Position numbers and translations under genes: made by a program | Part shown: positions 46,990 to 59,089 of the stretch, piece by piece | How the letters are laid out: each line of letters starts with the position of its first letter | Position numbering within the stretch: position 1 is the first letter of the stretch | DNA from: Mya arenaria | Lineage: Eukaryota; Mollusca; Bivalvia; Myida; Myidae | Assembly (NCBI RefSeq): GCF_026914265.1 | Contig: NC_069126.1 | Coordinates: 72,396,219-72,460,218, forward strand | DNA: 64,000 nucleotides | Reading direction: 5' to 3' | Notes under the pieces: generated by a model | Databases searched by the model: none | What the model was told of the DNA's origin: nothing | Seen by the model: only the letters and a program-made list of their open reading frames with translations

Positions 46990-47064
46990 TTTGTTGATTA
47001 TCTGAACCATTTTTGGTGGATTTACCAAGATTCAATTTGGAACACCAAAAGGTCAGATTTATAA
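46990..47064 (-). CDS. FN3 receptor, possible alternative exon 5b
   Basis: A strong donor (CAACAAA|GTAAGA) is preceded by an open frame with phase 1 at its end, exactly what exon 6 needs. Two acceptors keep phase: ACCTTTGTCTAG gives 75 bases (encoding INLTFWCSKLNLGKSTKNGS then DNQQ), and GGTTCAG gives a 12-base microexon (46990-47001). Both lengths are multiples of three, so inclusion would not disturb the frame. Transcript evidence is needed. Confidence 0.35.
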
Positions 47065-47494
47065 CTAGACAAAGGTTAAGCCTAAGGTACAAACACTTAG
47101 TAGGGAGGTTGATCATGATGATCCCTTAAGCCTTTGAGTTTGACGCATTTAAGACCTTTAGCTTGATTAAAAAGGTTGAGTGTCTGTCAATGGATTTGCC
47201 GCCAATCCAGATGGTTGATAATGTACTCTTTTTGTATATATTATATGCATATATCAGGATTACAATCCGAATTGAAGCCACTAGGGCTACATTAAAACTG
47301 GATACTATTTTATTTAAATATGTATTTAACATTACATAGCAATACGCTATGTTAGCAGGTTTTACGATGGTATTTGGAACAACAATGTCACCTTTTCATT
47401 ACGTATTCTAAAACATTTTTGAAAAAATATTAACGATGAAAACAGTACTCTTAAAATACATTTCATTTGTTTAAATATACAATATACGTATAAA

Positions 47495-47780
47495 TAATAT
47501 ATTCTTATGTGAAAAACTACAGAAACAAGCTCAGAAGCCAAAAGTTTAAACATAAACCCCGTTTAGTGGCACTGGGTAAACGCCAAAGACATACAACACA
47601 AAAACAAAAAATCACAAACAAGAAACATGGAGCAACAGCGCAAAACTCCACAAACGGTACAGTGCGTATATACCATAAAAAAAACTAGATATCTTTATCA
47701 AGGATTGTTAGGTACCGCCTTGGAACTGTCAGTAAAATGTAAATTTGATGCCTGAAAAGCAAATCCCGGTATTCGAATTT
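47495..47780 (-). repeat. Dispersed repeat family R4, minus copy
   Basis: The minus strand reads TTTGTGATTTTTTGTTTTTG, CTTTGGCGTTTACCCAGTGC, AACGGGGTTTATGTTTAAAC and GAGCTTGTTTCTGTAGTTTT. This is a mollusc-style high-copy repeat, partly duplicated at 43088-43240. The adjoining plus-strand ATCTTTATCAAGGATTG and CCGCCTTGGAACTGTCAGTA belong to the same family (from memory). Confidence 0.6.
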
Positions 47781-48885
47781 TACATCATCAAGGGAGACAA
47801 GTCCAAAACAATCTTAGAACATTCAAATATTTATATGATTCCTGGCAATAACATAACATTTTGATACCTTTTAACATTTATTTCTTTAACAAGTTTCAAG
47901 TATGAAAATATGGTTCAACTGATGGATAGATCGGGAAAAGAAAGGTTTTTGTCAAAACTTTCTGCGTCGTCCATTTTGAAGAGCAAAATGAAGCCTACTA
48001 GGTGAAAACTCATCTTTCAATATGTTTTAGCATGTCCTGTATGCATAAATAGTATGTATGTTATCTAGAAGTCAAACGAATAATTTAATTCTTTTTTGTT
48101 TATCAAAAACGCGAAACACTTGTTTTAAATAGTTAAAACTGTATTTAATTTTACAAAGATTGTGAAGAAATTTACATTTACTTATTCTAAGTCACTCGCG
48201 ATGGTAAGATATTAGGCGAGGGGGTGATCTTATGTCGTGGGGAGCCTGTTGTATCTCTTTTAATTTACATTATATATGTATACCGAGTTATTACCCGGTA
48301 GGAAATTAAAAAAAAGAGTGCTCTGAAATGAGACTCAAATTACTCTAACTGAGAACTATTTCATTTTGTCGAAAGAAACCAAGCAATTTTACCAAAAATG
48401 GTGTTTGCATTGTTAATTACATGCTATTCAATTTAAAACAAATAAATAAAAAATGACAATTAAATGAAAACATAGTGAATGTAAGCTCAATTAATTTTTT
48501 AATAAATGATTTTTAGACCAATATTGTTATTAATTGTCCATCATGTTATATGCCTTTCCGTTTCATGTATTCACTATGGTATTTTATTTTGAACATATAT
48601 CTATCAAGAGATATACTGTCCTCCTGTTTTGTTTGTGTATCACGAATAATGCTTAAACTCTGTCATTGTATGTGTAAACAATTTATTTACATACGTCTCT
48701 GAACGCCAACACACTAGAACGAGATGGCAGAAATCAGTCACTATGTCCTCTAGATCAAAACAGTACCACACAATTAAATACAGTTTACGTCAATAAAGGT
48801 TGAGTTAGAAATACTTGATTGGGGGATTCAAAATGCTTGATTTGTGTAGAAGCCCACCATGTTATTTCCGACATTTGACTACGTT

Positions 48886-49278
48886 TCAAACCCCTATTCT
48901 AAAATTGGGTTTATCGTACCCAAAATCGTGGAAGTGAGAGTAAGGCTTAAGCAGCACCTCAAAATAAGGTGTAAAGGGGTTCTGTGTGAACTTTCGATTG
49001 GATGGAATTTTCTTAATTGGGTCGTTGACCATAAGGTATACTGGCTTCGTCATGTCTTTTTCCTGAACAGCCAGGTGCGGCTGAACCGTACTGAATTGAC
49101 TTTTGAGGCAAGTTTTAGCTGTTCTTGTCACTGTTACCCTTGGCAGATCTTGATTGTTTGAAATAAATAACACAGGTATTTTAGGTTGTCGAAACGGTAT
49201 TCGAAAAGAGCATGTGCTAGTATTGAAATCCGAGCACAATATGCCTGAAAGGAACAAAGTTAAATTTTCTCCGTTCAC
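48886..49278 (-). CDS. Isolated 130-residue frame, hypothetical
   Basis: ATG to stop within the receptor intron, richer in G+C than its surroundings. It includes CSFRIPFRQPKIPVLFISNN, SNRKFTQNPFTPYFEVLL and HFHDFGYDKPNFRIGV. The opposite strand is open for 100 codons over the same stretch. No domain, signal peptide or membrane segment is recognised, and splice sites do not link it to the receptor. It could be an old processed insert or chance. Confidence 0.2.
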   Translation of the reverse strand: MNGENLTLFLSGILCSDFNTSTCSFRIPFRQPKIPVLFISNNQDLPRVTVTRTAKTCLKSQFSTVQPHLAVQEKDMTKPVYLMVNDPIKKIPSNRKFTQNPFTPYFEVLLKPYSHFHDFGYDKPNFRIGV

Positions 49279-50701
49279 ACTTATAGCAACAAGATAAGCA
49301 AGTTAAACGCTCCTATGCCCATAGCGATATCGCACACCATTATATTATTGCAGGAGCTAACGCAGAATATGGCCGATTTCAGGGAAGACAGTCTCCTGGA
49401 ACTTAACACATTGAATTGTTCTTGTAAAGATGTGTTATCTGGAATGCTTTAATTTCTCAATTATTGAAGTGTATTGATGCCTAAAGCTTACAGTTGTGCC
49501 TATTTTAAAAGAAAAATACCATATTTAGATTACGTGACAAACGTTGAAGCGATTGCAACTGAGGTTTTCAATGTTTACACAATCCCGACTGACATATTTA
49601 AAACGATCCCGTAACAATCATGTGATAAAGCAATACATGAATATATTGCTTAAATAATTAGCATATCAAAGAAATTTTCATAACGTTATTACTGTGTATG
49701 ATGCATATGTTAACGCTTTCCAAGGATTGTTCGAAAAGTTAGGTGTGTTGTAATGGATACCAGAAGTCTAGACACGACTTTCGATGAAATTTGACTTCCC
49801 AAACAATGCTTGTATGTAAACTGTTATCAGTAAACAAACGTATAAAACATGTACTTCGGATATGTGTAATACAAATCAGAACGTGATCTACTTGTCACAT
49901 TCTCAACTTATTTTTTATTATCCTAGTCAGACAACGGAAACTTCCTTTTGTTTTATAGATTTACGTGAAACCTAACCTGATATTGTTCGTATTATAGTTT
50001 ATGCTATTATATACAACTCTTTATAGCAATCAATTTGTACATTGAACGTGGAGTTTTCTGCAGTTGAGAGTTGTGTGGTGGCTAAATAAATCGGCTCGCA
50101 CCTAGTCCACATGAAAGATATTCAATTGAATGTTTTTTTAAACAAACAAAAACGAAAATACTGTTGATCTGTTGATAGGGGCAGTTGTATCAAAACATTT
50201 GAACAGTTTCGATTAAACCCTTCCATCAAGTGTTAAGACTTCAACAAAACAGTTCACATTCGTTTTAACAAAAACAACCTACTTTTATAGGTTTATGACT
50301 TTTCTTTTGACTGCATGACACTTTTCACATATGTTTTACCCTGATGTAATCATTTAGAATATCCAAAATTGTATGACGGTTAAGAGAATTCTTTTATTAG
50401 GGGTGTATCTAGCGCAAAGGTGTATGGGTTGAGATTAAATTGAATGGCATATTTAACGTCATTTATCCAGCCGTTTTATTTCTTTATCATGACTGACCAT
50501 ACCATACAAACATAAAATGTCGAAACGATATTATGGACGATACTTAAAAGTACACTACTTATTGTATGGTAGGTTTGGCAATATGATACATTACAGTTAC
50601 TGTATCAGTACCTCTTTATTGAAATCTCTCGGGTAGTGAGTGCAATAACTCTTACTTAAAGTCCCTAAACATGTTCATTTAAACTCGTAAGTTTCTTTGT
50701 T

Positions 50702-50702
<1 letters not shown>

Positions 50703-50754
<52 letters not shown>

Positions 50755-50832
50755 TTTCTTCATGATTTTCGGTAAAATATGGAGTTTTACCAGTGAAAAT
50801 ATTAATCGGATATTTTCACTGCAAAATCAGGA

Positions 50833-50921
<89 letters not shown>

Positions 50922-51370
50922 CTTCATGATTTTCGGTAAAATATGGAGTTTTACCAGTGAAAATATTAATCGGATATTTTCACTGCAAAATCAGGAGTGA
51001 AAATAACAACTTTTAGAATTACTTTTAAAATCCATTGTAGTATCTTCCCATTGATCGAAACAGAACACTTCACTTTTAACCAGAAAATGTTGGCAAATAA
51101 AATATATAAAAAAAATAAAGAAATGTAACAAAAGTTTTAAAAAAGATATATTTGGAAATTAACAACCGTTTATAAGAGAAATGGTTATCCCGTTTTTCAA
51201 ACGTTTTCTTGATCTTGAAGCTGAATGTTCGATCATTTGCTTTCATACCAAACAAATTACAGACGAAAACAACTGTTCGAACATAAGAAGAATGTTAAAT
51301 CATCGTTCAAATGTATTTTGACTGTTTGTCGTTGTAATATGTAATACGAGCTTTCCCGAAAATTAACAGA
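50703..51370. repeat. R3 repeat copy 2 with TA-separated internal duplication
   Basis: A segment of about 85 bases (TTCTTCATGATTTTCGGTAA through CACTGCAAAATCAGGAGT) occurs twice, at about 50757-50834 and 50919-50997. Each copy is preceded by a (TA)n run (50705-50745 and 50835-50917). The remainder to about 51350 parallels 40480-40700. Confidence 0.75.
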
Positions 51371-52017
51371 ACAATTAACAGATTTACTGATTTTTTTACC
51401 CCACCCACGCCTCAAAATGTGTCAACAAACTAGCGTGTTCCTCATCATTACCTGGATATCGACCTGTCTTCAAGCAAAACAGACTGGTCTCTAACAGTAA
51501 GATGAATGAATATCCATGTATCATAAAACACACTCTAAAACTAAGAAAAATGTATTATATCCAATGATTATCCGCAATTGTTTTGCTAACGCATTCGACC
51601 TTTCACATTTTCGTTGAATAAATGGCGGCGTTGTAATTTTGTTATATTTTCATGCCACACTTAAAATAAACGTGTTTACACTGAAATAAACAAATATTCT
51701 CTATATCTTGACTCAAATTAAGTGTGTATGGTAAGAAATTTACCTCTTAAGGAAGTACTAAAGCCTCGTGTTAATATTTTGTCACCTGTGTAATTATCAA
51801 CCAAGTGCCATTGATCCCTATTTTTCATTGACTTACACACATGTACATGTAGGTCAAATTGTATCACAATGTTCGTACTAGAGTGGAAACAGGACATTGT
51901 GCTTAAACAGTTTTTGTTTACAACAAGACAGTACTTGATCCTGCTTCCAAACATACATATAATTATTGATAAACGTTGGCCTTTAAATTTCAATACTTAA
52001 AACTAGTAAATACGTAC

Positions 52018-52164
52018 TTGGTCGCTTGTTTTTTTTGTCTACTACAGCGTATATATCGCCACCCTTTTTCTTGGGCAACGCGTAAAGGACATCAGGAGAG
52101 TCCTGCTTCATTGCTGCAGGTTGTGAGCTTTCATACATTGGATTTTCAACCTCATCAGGAAGAT
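52018..52164 (-). CDS. FN3 receptor, exon 5: tail with NPMY and two further tyrosines
   Basis: Acceptor CAATGTTTATTCAG, donor CCAA|GTACGT, 147 bases, phase 1 in and out. It encodes LPDEVENPMYESSQPAAMKQ, DSPDVLYALPKKKGG and DIYAVVDKKNKRP. ENPMY (Tyr 179) is an NPxY motif, the classical ligand of PTB domains and an endocytic signal. Tyr 196 (VLYALP) and Tyr 207 (DIYAVV) are additional candidate phosphosites that do not meet the strict ITIM pattern. A (TAA)n tract lies just upstream in the adjacent intron. Confidence 0.85.
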
Positions 52165-52189
52165 CTGAATAAACATTGAAAAAAAACAA

Positions 52190-52392
52190 TAATAATTATA
52201 ATAATAATAATAGTGATAATAATAATAATATTAATTTATGATAATAATAATGATAATAATAATAATAAAAATAATAATAAATATAATAAAAAAATATTTC
52301 TAATAATAAATATAATAAAATAATAATAAAAAAAATAAAAAGTAATAAAGAAATAATAATAAGAAGAAGAAAGAGAAGAAGAAGAATATAAA

Positions 52393-52456
<64 letters not shown>

Positions 52457-52462
52457 TATATA
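52190..52462. repeat. (TAA)n / (AAT)n microsatellite
   Basis: Long imperfect AAT run with GAAGAAGAA interruptions near 52363-52385. It ends about 25 bases before the acceptor of receptor exon 5 as transcribed. Confidence 0.95.
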
Positions 52463-52712
52463 TAATGAATAAATAACAATATTAAAAATAGTTATATCAA
52501 AAGGATTTATGAAATAATCAGATTGCTACACAAAGATCAGAATTCATATTGTGAAATGATTTCATTAATACTCATAATATGCATACTCCTTAATTACTTT
52601 CCAGCAATAAATGTATAACTGTTATTTCATGAATATAAGTTAACTTTAAAAACTGATAAAAGGAAATTATTGTGAATCAATGCATGAATGTCATTTTTAA
52701 ATTTATACAAAC

Positions 52713-52753
52713 CATCTGCGTCTTCTTCGACAGCGTTTAAAGTCCGCAATTTT
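52713..52753 (-). CDS. FN3 receptor, exon 4 (41 bases)
   Basis: Acceptor TTTATTCTTCAG, donor GATG|GTTTGT. It encodes KLRTLNAVEEDAD with split codons on both sides (Gln before, Asp after); phase 2 in, 1 out. Small, but exact phase agreement with both neighbours supports it. It forms the acidic start of the distal tail. Confidence 0.8.
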
Positions 52754-53740
52754 CTGAAGAATAAATACCGATGAGCATGAACGTACGTATACAATTGAAA
52801 ATAATATTGTGTCATAAATCTGAAAACATGTTATTAGTTTAAATATGTCCTACGGTTCACATGTATAAAGTATAAATTGGAACTTGGGACACATTTTGCT
52901 CAACTTGTTGGAACCAGATTTGTTTAGGCGCGTGAAAGTCTGAAAAAATAACTGGCATATTCTCAATGTCAACCACCCTATGAATGTCGACCCGATAATA
53001 CAACATTGTCACTTTCCTTGAAAATGGAATAAACAAATAATTACATGATAATTACACTTCTTTAGGAAGAAAGGCAGTTAATTAAACATTCAGCTTTTCT
53101 GAAGTGTTTCAAGTGAAATGTTGATACTGACTAGATTAGAAATACGTTCAAATCGTAGAAAATAAAAGAAATATTAATACCTAAATCTCTACAACATAAA
53201 CATACTTAGTCGCTATTTGTCATAAGAGCATGTTTGTCCATTTTCTCGTCGAATTGAAGAAACATGGATGAGAATCACCATACATTGAATATGGTATTTT
53301 GTATACAATGTTATAAAAACAAAACTTATATGAACATTTAGAATTTTGACGCTGCGGGACCATGAATTGGTGAATCACAAAGTAAAACTACGGTCACTGT
53401 AAAGTCTCAATAGTATTGGGATATTGATAAAGAATTTCGTAAACAAACACAAACAAAAACGCAAATATTTACGAAGTAATCAATCATTCAACTTGACAAA
53501 AAAAAAATATTTTCGTTGATAAACATTTGTCATGCACTGCTCACTTTTTTAAATGTCAAGCGGATTAAAATCAAGGTATGTAATTGAAACGTGAGTACGT
53601 TGTTTTGTCAGAAGTTGTTACATGTACAAATTTCAACTATTCATTATCGTAAAACAACTATTTGGACACTATTATGCATTAATCATTTTACAAGTATGTC
53701 ATTTAATCATATATAAATAAATACAAAAAGATAATGCATG

Positions 53741-53779
<39 letters not shown>

Positions 53780-54364
53780 CCGTATATATTAAGCTGAATA
53801 TACTCTTTTATACATTTAAGATCGCAAACAAATTCACAAAATGATAACCACATTGGATTGAAGACGAGTAGGTTCCACTACTGCGGTGTGTAAGTGGTCA
53901 TCCCTTCTACACAGTAATGCATTTGTATTCTACACTTCACAATTTAACAATAAAGCAAATTGTGGCCTAAGCGTATGTTGCAATTGTAAAGGTTGTCTTT
54001 GCTTCCAAAACAGAGGCCCATTGTTTTATGGTTGTCTGATAAGCACAGTGTTAATGCCATGAAACAAATACATTTAGTTCAGGTAACCCCACCCAACGAG
54101 AAAGGCGCCGTATCATTGGTATAGTCAGTTGGTAAACAGCTGAATAAATATAAATAAAATAATTAATTTTCAATGAGGCCAATAACGTTTTTACCATAAG
54201 CCTGATAAAAAGCTTACATACCCTAACTGTTTTTGAAAAGGATGTTACCACAACCAAATCATTTTTTCGGCCTAAGTTCAATCGCTTCTCAGAAATGCGA
54301 TACGGGTTCCATTTCAGACATGTCCACATGCGAGTTTGGTTGGTGTTCACAAAGCCCGAAAAGG

Positions 54365-55289
54365 GGCAATCGACACAATGCCTTTAAGTTGCCGGAAATT
54401 GTAAAGATGTTGTCAATATTTACAGGGACATCGGGTAACGTTATGATTATTATGTTTGCCAAGTACCATACTCATCAAATTAGTATAAAGGCAAAAAACA
54501 CTAGTGTATAACGGGGCTGGTATATAATATAAACAAATATATATAAAGTCTAAACAAAGATCACATGATACTTCCGATAGTGAACTAGAACAAATACGAT
54601 CATTTTAACTAGAAAATAAATGTAATATTAATAAATGATTATTGTAGATTTTGAAAATTAAATTGGTTACCATGCATCAAAATTTAAAAATAACACCAAA
54701 GGCTCCATAAAATGACAAGCTTATTTGTACATGAATTGATCACATGACGAAGCTTTTTTCAGTTCCAATACAATCATAACACATTTTGTTTTATTTAACT
54801 AATATAGTATAACTTACAATTAAATTTACTATTTTTTTTATCGAACTCCTTACCAAGAACGAAATGAAAACATCATTTTTGAGGACGAAAGTGTCGTGTG
54901 AAGAAAATAATCTTAGATGGTTTGCCATTAAATCAGAAAAAAAAATGTTTTAAAACTGTCTAAGGAAAAAATTATGAAGTTCGCGCTTAATAACCCTTCC
55001 TAAACGCGTTTCATGTTTTTTGTAATAAATGAAAACTAATGACGTATCCTTAGTAAGTTCGTCATGATATAAGTACGTCAAACTAACTGTGAGGTTAAGT
55101 CGTTAATCAGAAAATAAAGAAGAGAATATTTAAAAAAATGAATAGTATTAAAATGATAATAACTACATTCGGGTTAATGGTGGTTACGCTGTCTTGTTTG
55201 TAAATCTTGATTGTGTAGCTGGAGCGTTTACCAGATTAATGTCCTTATTAAATTGAACGGTCACTCAGGTATCGAGGATAAACATATGT
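54365..55289. repeat. Duplicated block, copy 1 (~0.92 kb)
   Basis: Runs from GGCAATCGACACAATGCC to GGATAAACATATGT and is repeated in the same orientation at 57031-57980 with only scattered differences and small indels. It contains TTTACAGGGACATCGGGTAA and ATCACATGATACTTCCGATA. The boundaries are sharp on both sides. No terminal inverted repeat was found. Confidence 0.85.
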
Positions 55290-55537
55290 CTTTACTTTTT
55301 CAACAATATGATTCTTATGGTCATCGATTCCCCCGCGAGAAAGTATATGTGCTTAGTTTTTGCGTTACATTAAATCATCAACAAGTAGCCTTCGCTTGCC
55401 TCAGATAGGTTCTTTTTTCGAAACAAACACTTCAGAATGTGAATTGTTATGAGTTCGTGAATGTTTGATCAATAAAGGTTTTCTCATTGATTATAAATGC
55501 AAAATAAATATTTCGTCAAGTATTATATATTTATTTA

Positions 55538-55924
55538 GACCTTGCGGACAAGGATAATCCATGAAAGTGCAAGCACTCATTTCCAACGGGGTCGTTTGTT
55601 TTTTGCTGAAGGGACAGCACGCGGAAGAGACAGTGGTGGGATACAAGGAAGTCCGGGTGCGATACCCTAGCTTTTTTCGAGGAGACTCCTAGGTTCTTTA
55701 CGTGTTCGGTGTAAAGCACCGATACACGGGGTACAGTTTTCCTGGGTTAAACCAGTATTGAGCACATCACTTTTCCAAGCACTACCCTTTTAAATGCCAA
55801 GCGCCAGGCAAGGGGGCTACTTTAACCAACTCTTTACGTTTTTTCGGTATGACGCGGCCAGGGATCAAACTAAAGACCTCCCGCTCAGGAGACGGACGCC
55901 TTAACCACTAGGCCACGAAGAGGG
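55538..55924 (-). mobile_element. tRNA-derived SINE
   Basis: On the minus strand the head GTGGCCTAGTGGTTAAGGC (A box) and TTTGATCCCTGGCCGC (B box region) is a degenerate tRNA. It is followed by a body with GCTTGGCATTTAAAAGGGTA, CAATACTGGTTTAACCCAGG, GTGTATCGGTGCTTTACACC and GGGTATCGCACCCGGACTTC, ending near GTCCGCAAGGTC. This head-body layout is that of abundant mollusc SINEs (from memory). It is inserted in receptor intron 3, in the sense orientation of the gene. Confidence 0.8.
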
Positions 55925-56151
55925 TATTGAAATTACCAACGTGTCTTTCCTTTGAGGCTTAGAAAATAGAAAAATATCTATCATGACAAAGATCACTTGG
56001 TGTTTGCGACCCTAAATGAACTCCTTTTTCGTTGACCGTTCTAAGGAGGTAATGCAATTATTTGTAGAGTTTTGTAAACGTTGTGTATCTGTCTTTGCCT
56101 TTAAACAGATAATTCATCTAATTAATAGCTTGCTGAAACTCTTATACTTAC

Positions 56152-56191
56152 TGGCCCTTGGTGAGTGCCTGACGTGATTCACCTTTTTTAT
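56152..56191 (-). CDS. FN3 receptor, exon 3 (40 bases, juxtamembrane)
   Basis: Acceptor CATATTTATTTCAG, donor GGGCCA|GTAAGT (near-perfect consensus). It encodes KKGESRQALTKG with split codons Tyr 142 (T|AT) and Gln 155 (CA|A); phase 1 in, 2 out. The basic juxtamembrane segment follows RKRMS of the transmembrane exon. The exon sits between the two copies of a 0.9-kb duplicated block. Confidence 0.8.
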
Positions 56192-57030
56192 CTGAAATAA
56201 ATATGTGCTATTAAGGAAAAGCCGCATATAAATCAGTATTTCGGGACGTGTGATAAAGGTTGTTGACAAAATCCAAGGTTCAGCATATGTATGTGCAGTA
56301 ATAGGTTTTTCTCGTTATTTAACATATATTTAACGGACCTTTCAACGCATATGATTTATGAAAGGTATACTTCGGTTCAGTCGTTTTGTTTTTTAGTTAT
56401 TTGTTGAAATATTGCATTTAGGTACATTTTAACAAATTTAAACATACTCATACGGCATTTGTTTAGAACTTTAGAGACATAAATGGTTTTTAACGAAAAA
56501 CTATTATTAGTATTGCTATCGTGTCATCTTTTTTTTCAAATGAATCAATAATTGTAAAGCCATTCTTAGCTTGTGAGAGGGGTTACAAAACATAAAAGGC
56601 AATGACAGAATCAAGAAAAATGAAATTGTGACCTCGCATTCATTTATAAAAACATGTTTTATTATCTAATCAAAATGACTCAACCCAAATTATTTTTTCA
56701 GAAGGCATTTAAGACGTGATTTTGGCTTAAAGACTGATATTTAAACAGGTATTTAGAACTGTCTGACTATATTTATCTCTCTGTTTTTTCTTAAAAGTCT
56801 TGAAGCAAGAGGTTGAATTCAAATGTAATTTTTCTTCAAAGCGGCAGTTCACTGATTTCATTTATTCTTATTAAATATAAAAAAACTCTATTTTCTTTTA
56901 TTCATTCTTATATTGAATGTGTATTTATTTTTCTGTGATAAGATCTTTTTCGTAAATTGATTTTCTCAGCTTATGTAAGGCGCATTTCAAGATGTCATTT
57001 GTGATTTTTTGTTGTTGTTTTATTTCGACT

Positions 57031-57980
57031 GGCAATCGACACAATGCCTTGAAGTTGCCGGAAATTGTGAAGATGTGTCAATATTTACAGGGACATCGGG
57101 TAACGTTATGATTATTATGATGGCGAAGTATCATACTCATCAAATTAGTATAAGTGCAAAAACTCTAGTGTTTATCGGGACTGGTATATAGTATAAATAA
57201 ATATACATAAAGTCTAAACAAAGATCACATGATACTTCCGATAGTGAACTAGAACAAATACGATCATTTTAACTAGAAAATAAATGTAATATTAATAAAT
57301 GGTAATTGTTCATTTTGAAAATTAAATTGGTAACCATGCATCAAAATTTAAAAATATCACCAAAGGCTCCATTAAATGACAAGCTTAATTGTACATAAAT
57401 TGATCACATGACGTTGCTTTTTTCAATTGAATTGTAATACAACCATAACACATTTTATTATATTCAACTAGTATAGTATTTCTTACCAATAACGTCACTA
57501 ATTTTTTTATCAAACTCCTTACCAAGAACGAAAAGAAAACATCATTTTTGGGGACGAAAGTGTCGTGTGAAAAAATGATCTTAGATGGTTTGCCATTAAA
57601 TCAGAAAAAAATGTTTTAAAACATTTAAGGAAAAAAATATGAAGTTCTTCAATGCCTCGCTTAATAACTCCTAAACGCGTTTCATATTTTTGTAATAAAT
57701 GGTAACTAATGACGTATCCTTTGTAAGTTCGTCATAATATAAGTACGTCAAACTAACTGTGAGGTTAAGTCGTTACATAATTAATCAGAAAAAAAGAAGA
57801 GAATGTTTAAAAAAAATATTTTAAAATAGTATTTTAAAATAGTATTAAAATAATTATAACTACATTCGGGTTAATGGTGGTAACGCTGCCTTGTTTGTTG
57901 ATTTTGTAGCTGGAGCGTTTACTAGATTAATGGCCTTATTAAATTGAACCGTCACTCCGGTATCGAGGATAAACATATGT
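57031..57980. repeat. Duplicated block, copy 2 (~0.95 kb)
   Basis: Same-orientation copy of 54365-55289, 2.67 kb away, starting and ending with the same words. It includes a few small insertions (for example TTTTAAAATAGTATTTTAAA near 57819). Confidence 0.85.
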
Positions 57981-59089
57981 ATTATATAGATATTTGCTGT
58001 GTGTTGTGTGGTGGTGTCTCACTAGTTTTTGACTGTTTTGCTTGTTTCTTTCTATTTCATTGCAGTATTAACGTTTGACAAACGAGTCATTTTCCGTCCT
58101 AAGTAGCCGGTGGAATGGTTGAAAAGGTTGAAATAAATATTTCTGCTGTGATTTGTGACTTCAAATAATATAAATATAAATTGTATAAGGGGGCATAAGT
58201 GAGTAACGGACTTTTAAACTACGTTACCCTACGTTACTCTTAGTAGTTACTTTTATGTTTTATCTGTACTATTTCTTCTATGTATAATGATCGTTTATGA
58301 GATTAAAGTTGGTAAATCATCTTTCTTAAGTTTGATGAAGGTTTTCTAATAATTCATACCGCGCTAATTGGTGAAAATTACGTTACTGTTAAAACGTAAC
58401 ATAAAAATAGGAATAATATGTTACACAGAGTGCTTATACAAATAAGGTCATGTTATTTGGTTGATGAAAGAGGTATACCATATTTTAAATACGTATTAGA
58501 CGATTTCATTAATAAATCCCTAAACTTTCTTATGATTGTGCAGATAACGAGTGTGTAATTTACGTTACTTTTAGTTATATTTTGCATAATAACGATTGAT
58601 GCTGGTAAATTATGAATACCCTTTACACAATAAATCGCTTTAGTAATACACACATTATATTCTTGTTTTATTTCTGATTTGAACCAGTGATAAAACCTAC
58701 GTAAGCATGATTACGTTACTTAGGCAAAAAAAAGAGAATATTATTGTTAAGTTTCATGTGAAAAATGGGTAAGATCAAATAGAGTTGCAATCAATTAAAT
58801 GTTAAAACACAATAATATAAAACATACGTTTTTGTTCAACATAACTTGTATAAAGGCATAAATATATATATATATATTTAATACTCAATACAGCGTGAAA
58901 ATTCATTAAAATGCAGTTTACAAACATAAACATAAATTGATAATTAAGTGGAAAAACTAAATTTTGTAAGATAAATTAGATTTAAAATTGCGCTCATGGA
59001 ATGGGCTAGGCAATAGGTCATTAAATTCCAATTGTGAACAAAACTGCCTTTTTCCTATGGTCAAGTTACATGGTCCTTAGAAACTGCTG

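Larger units (their letters stand above)
46857..52017 (-). other. Receptor intron 5 (about 5.2 kb)
   Basis: Lies between exon 6 and exon 5. Besides the optional exon it holds repeat family R4 (47495-47780), an isolated open frame (48886-49278) and the TA-rich R3 repeat (50703-51370). Elsewhere it is AT-rich with nothing recognised. Confidence 0.7.
52754..56151 (-). other. Receptor intron 3
   Basis: Contains a (TA)n run (53747-53777), the first copy of a duplicated block (54365-55289) and a tRNA-derived SINE (55538-55924). No additional exon is evident. Confidence 0.7.

Noticed and set aside
47126..47332. ALVASIRIVILIYAYNIYKK as a second transmembrane exon of the receptor
   Set aside because: It sits in the intron between tail exons; the phases do not join, and the receptor already has a clear membrane exon at 61930-62049.
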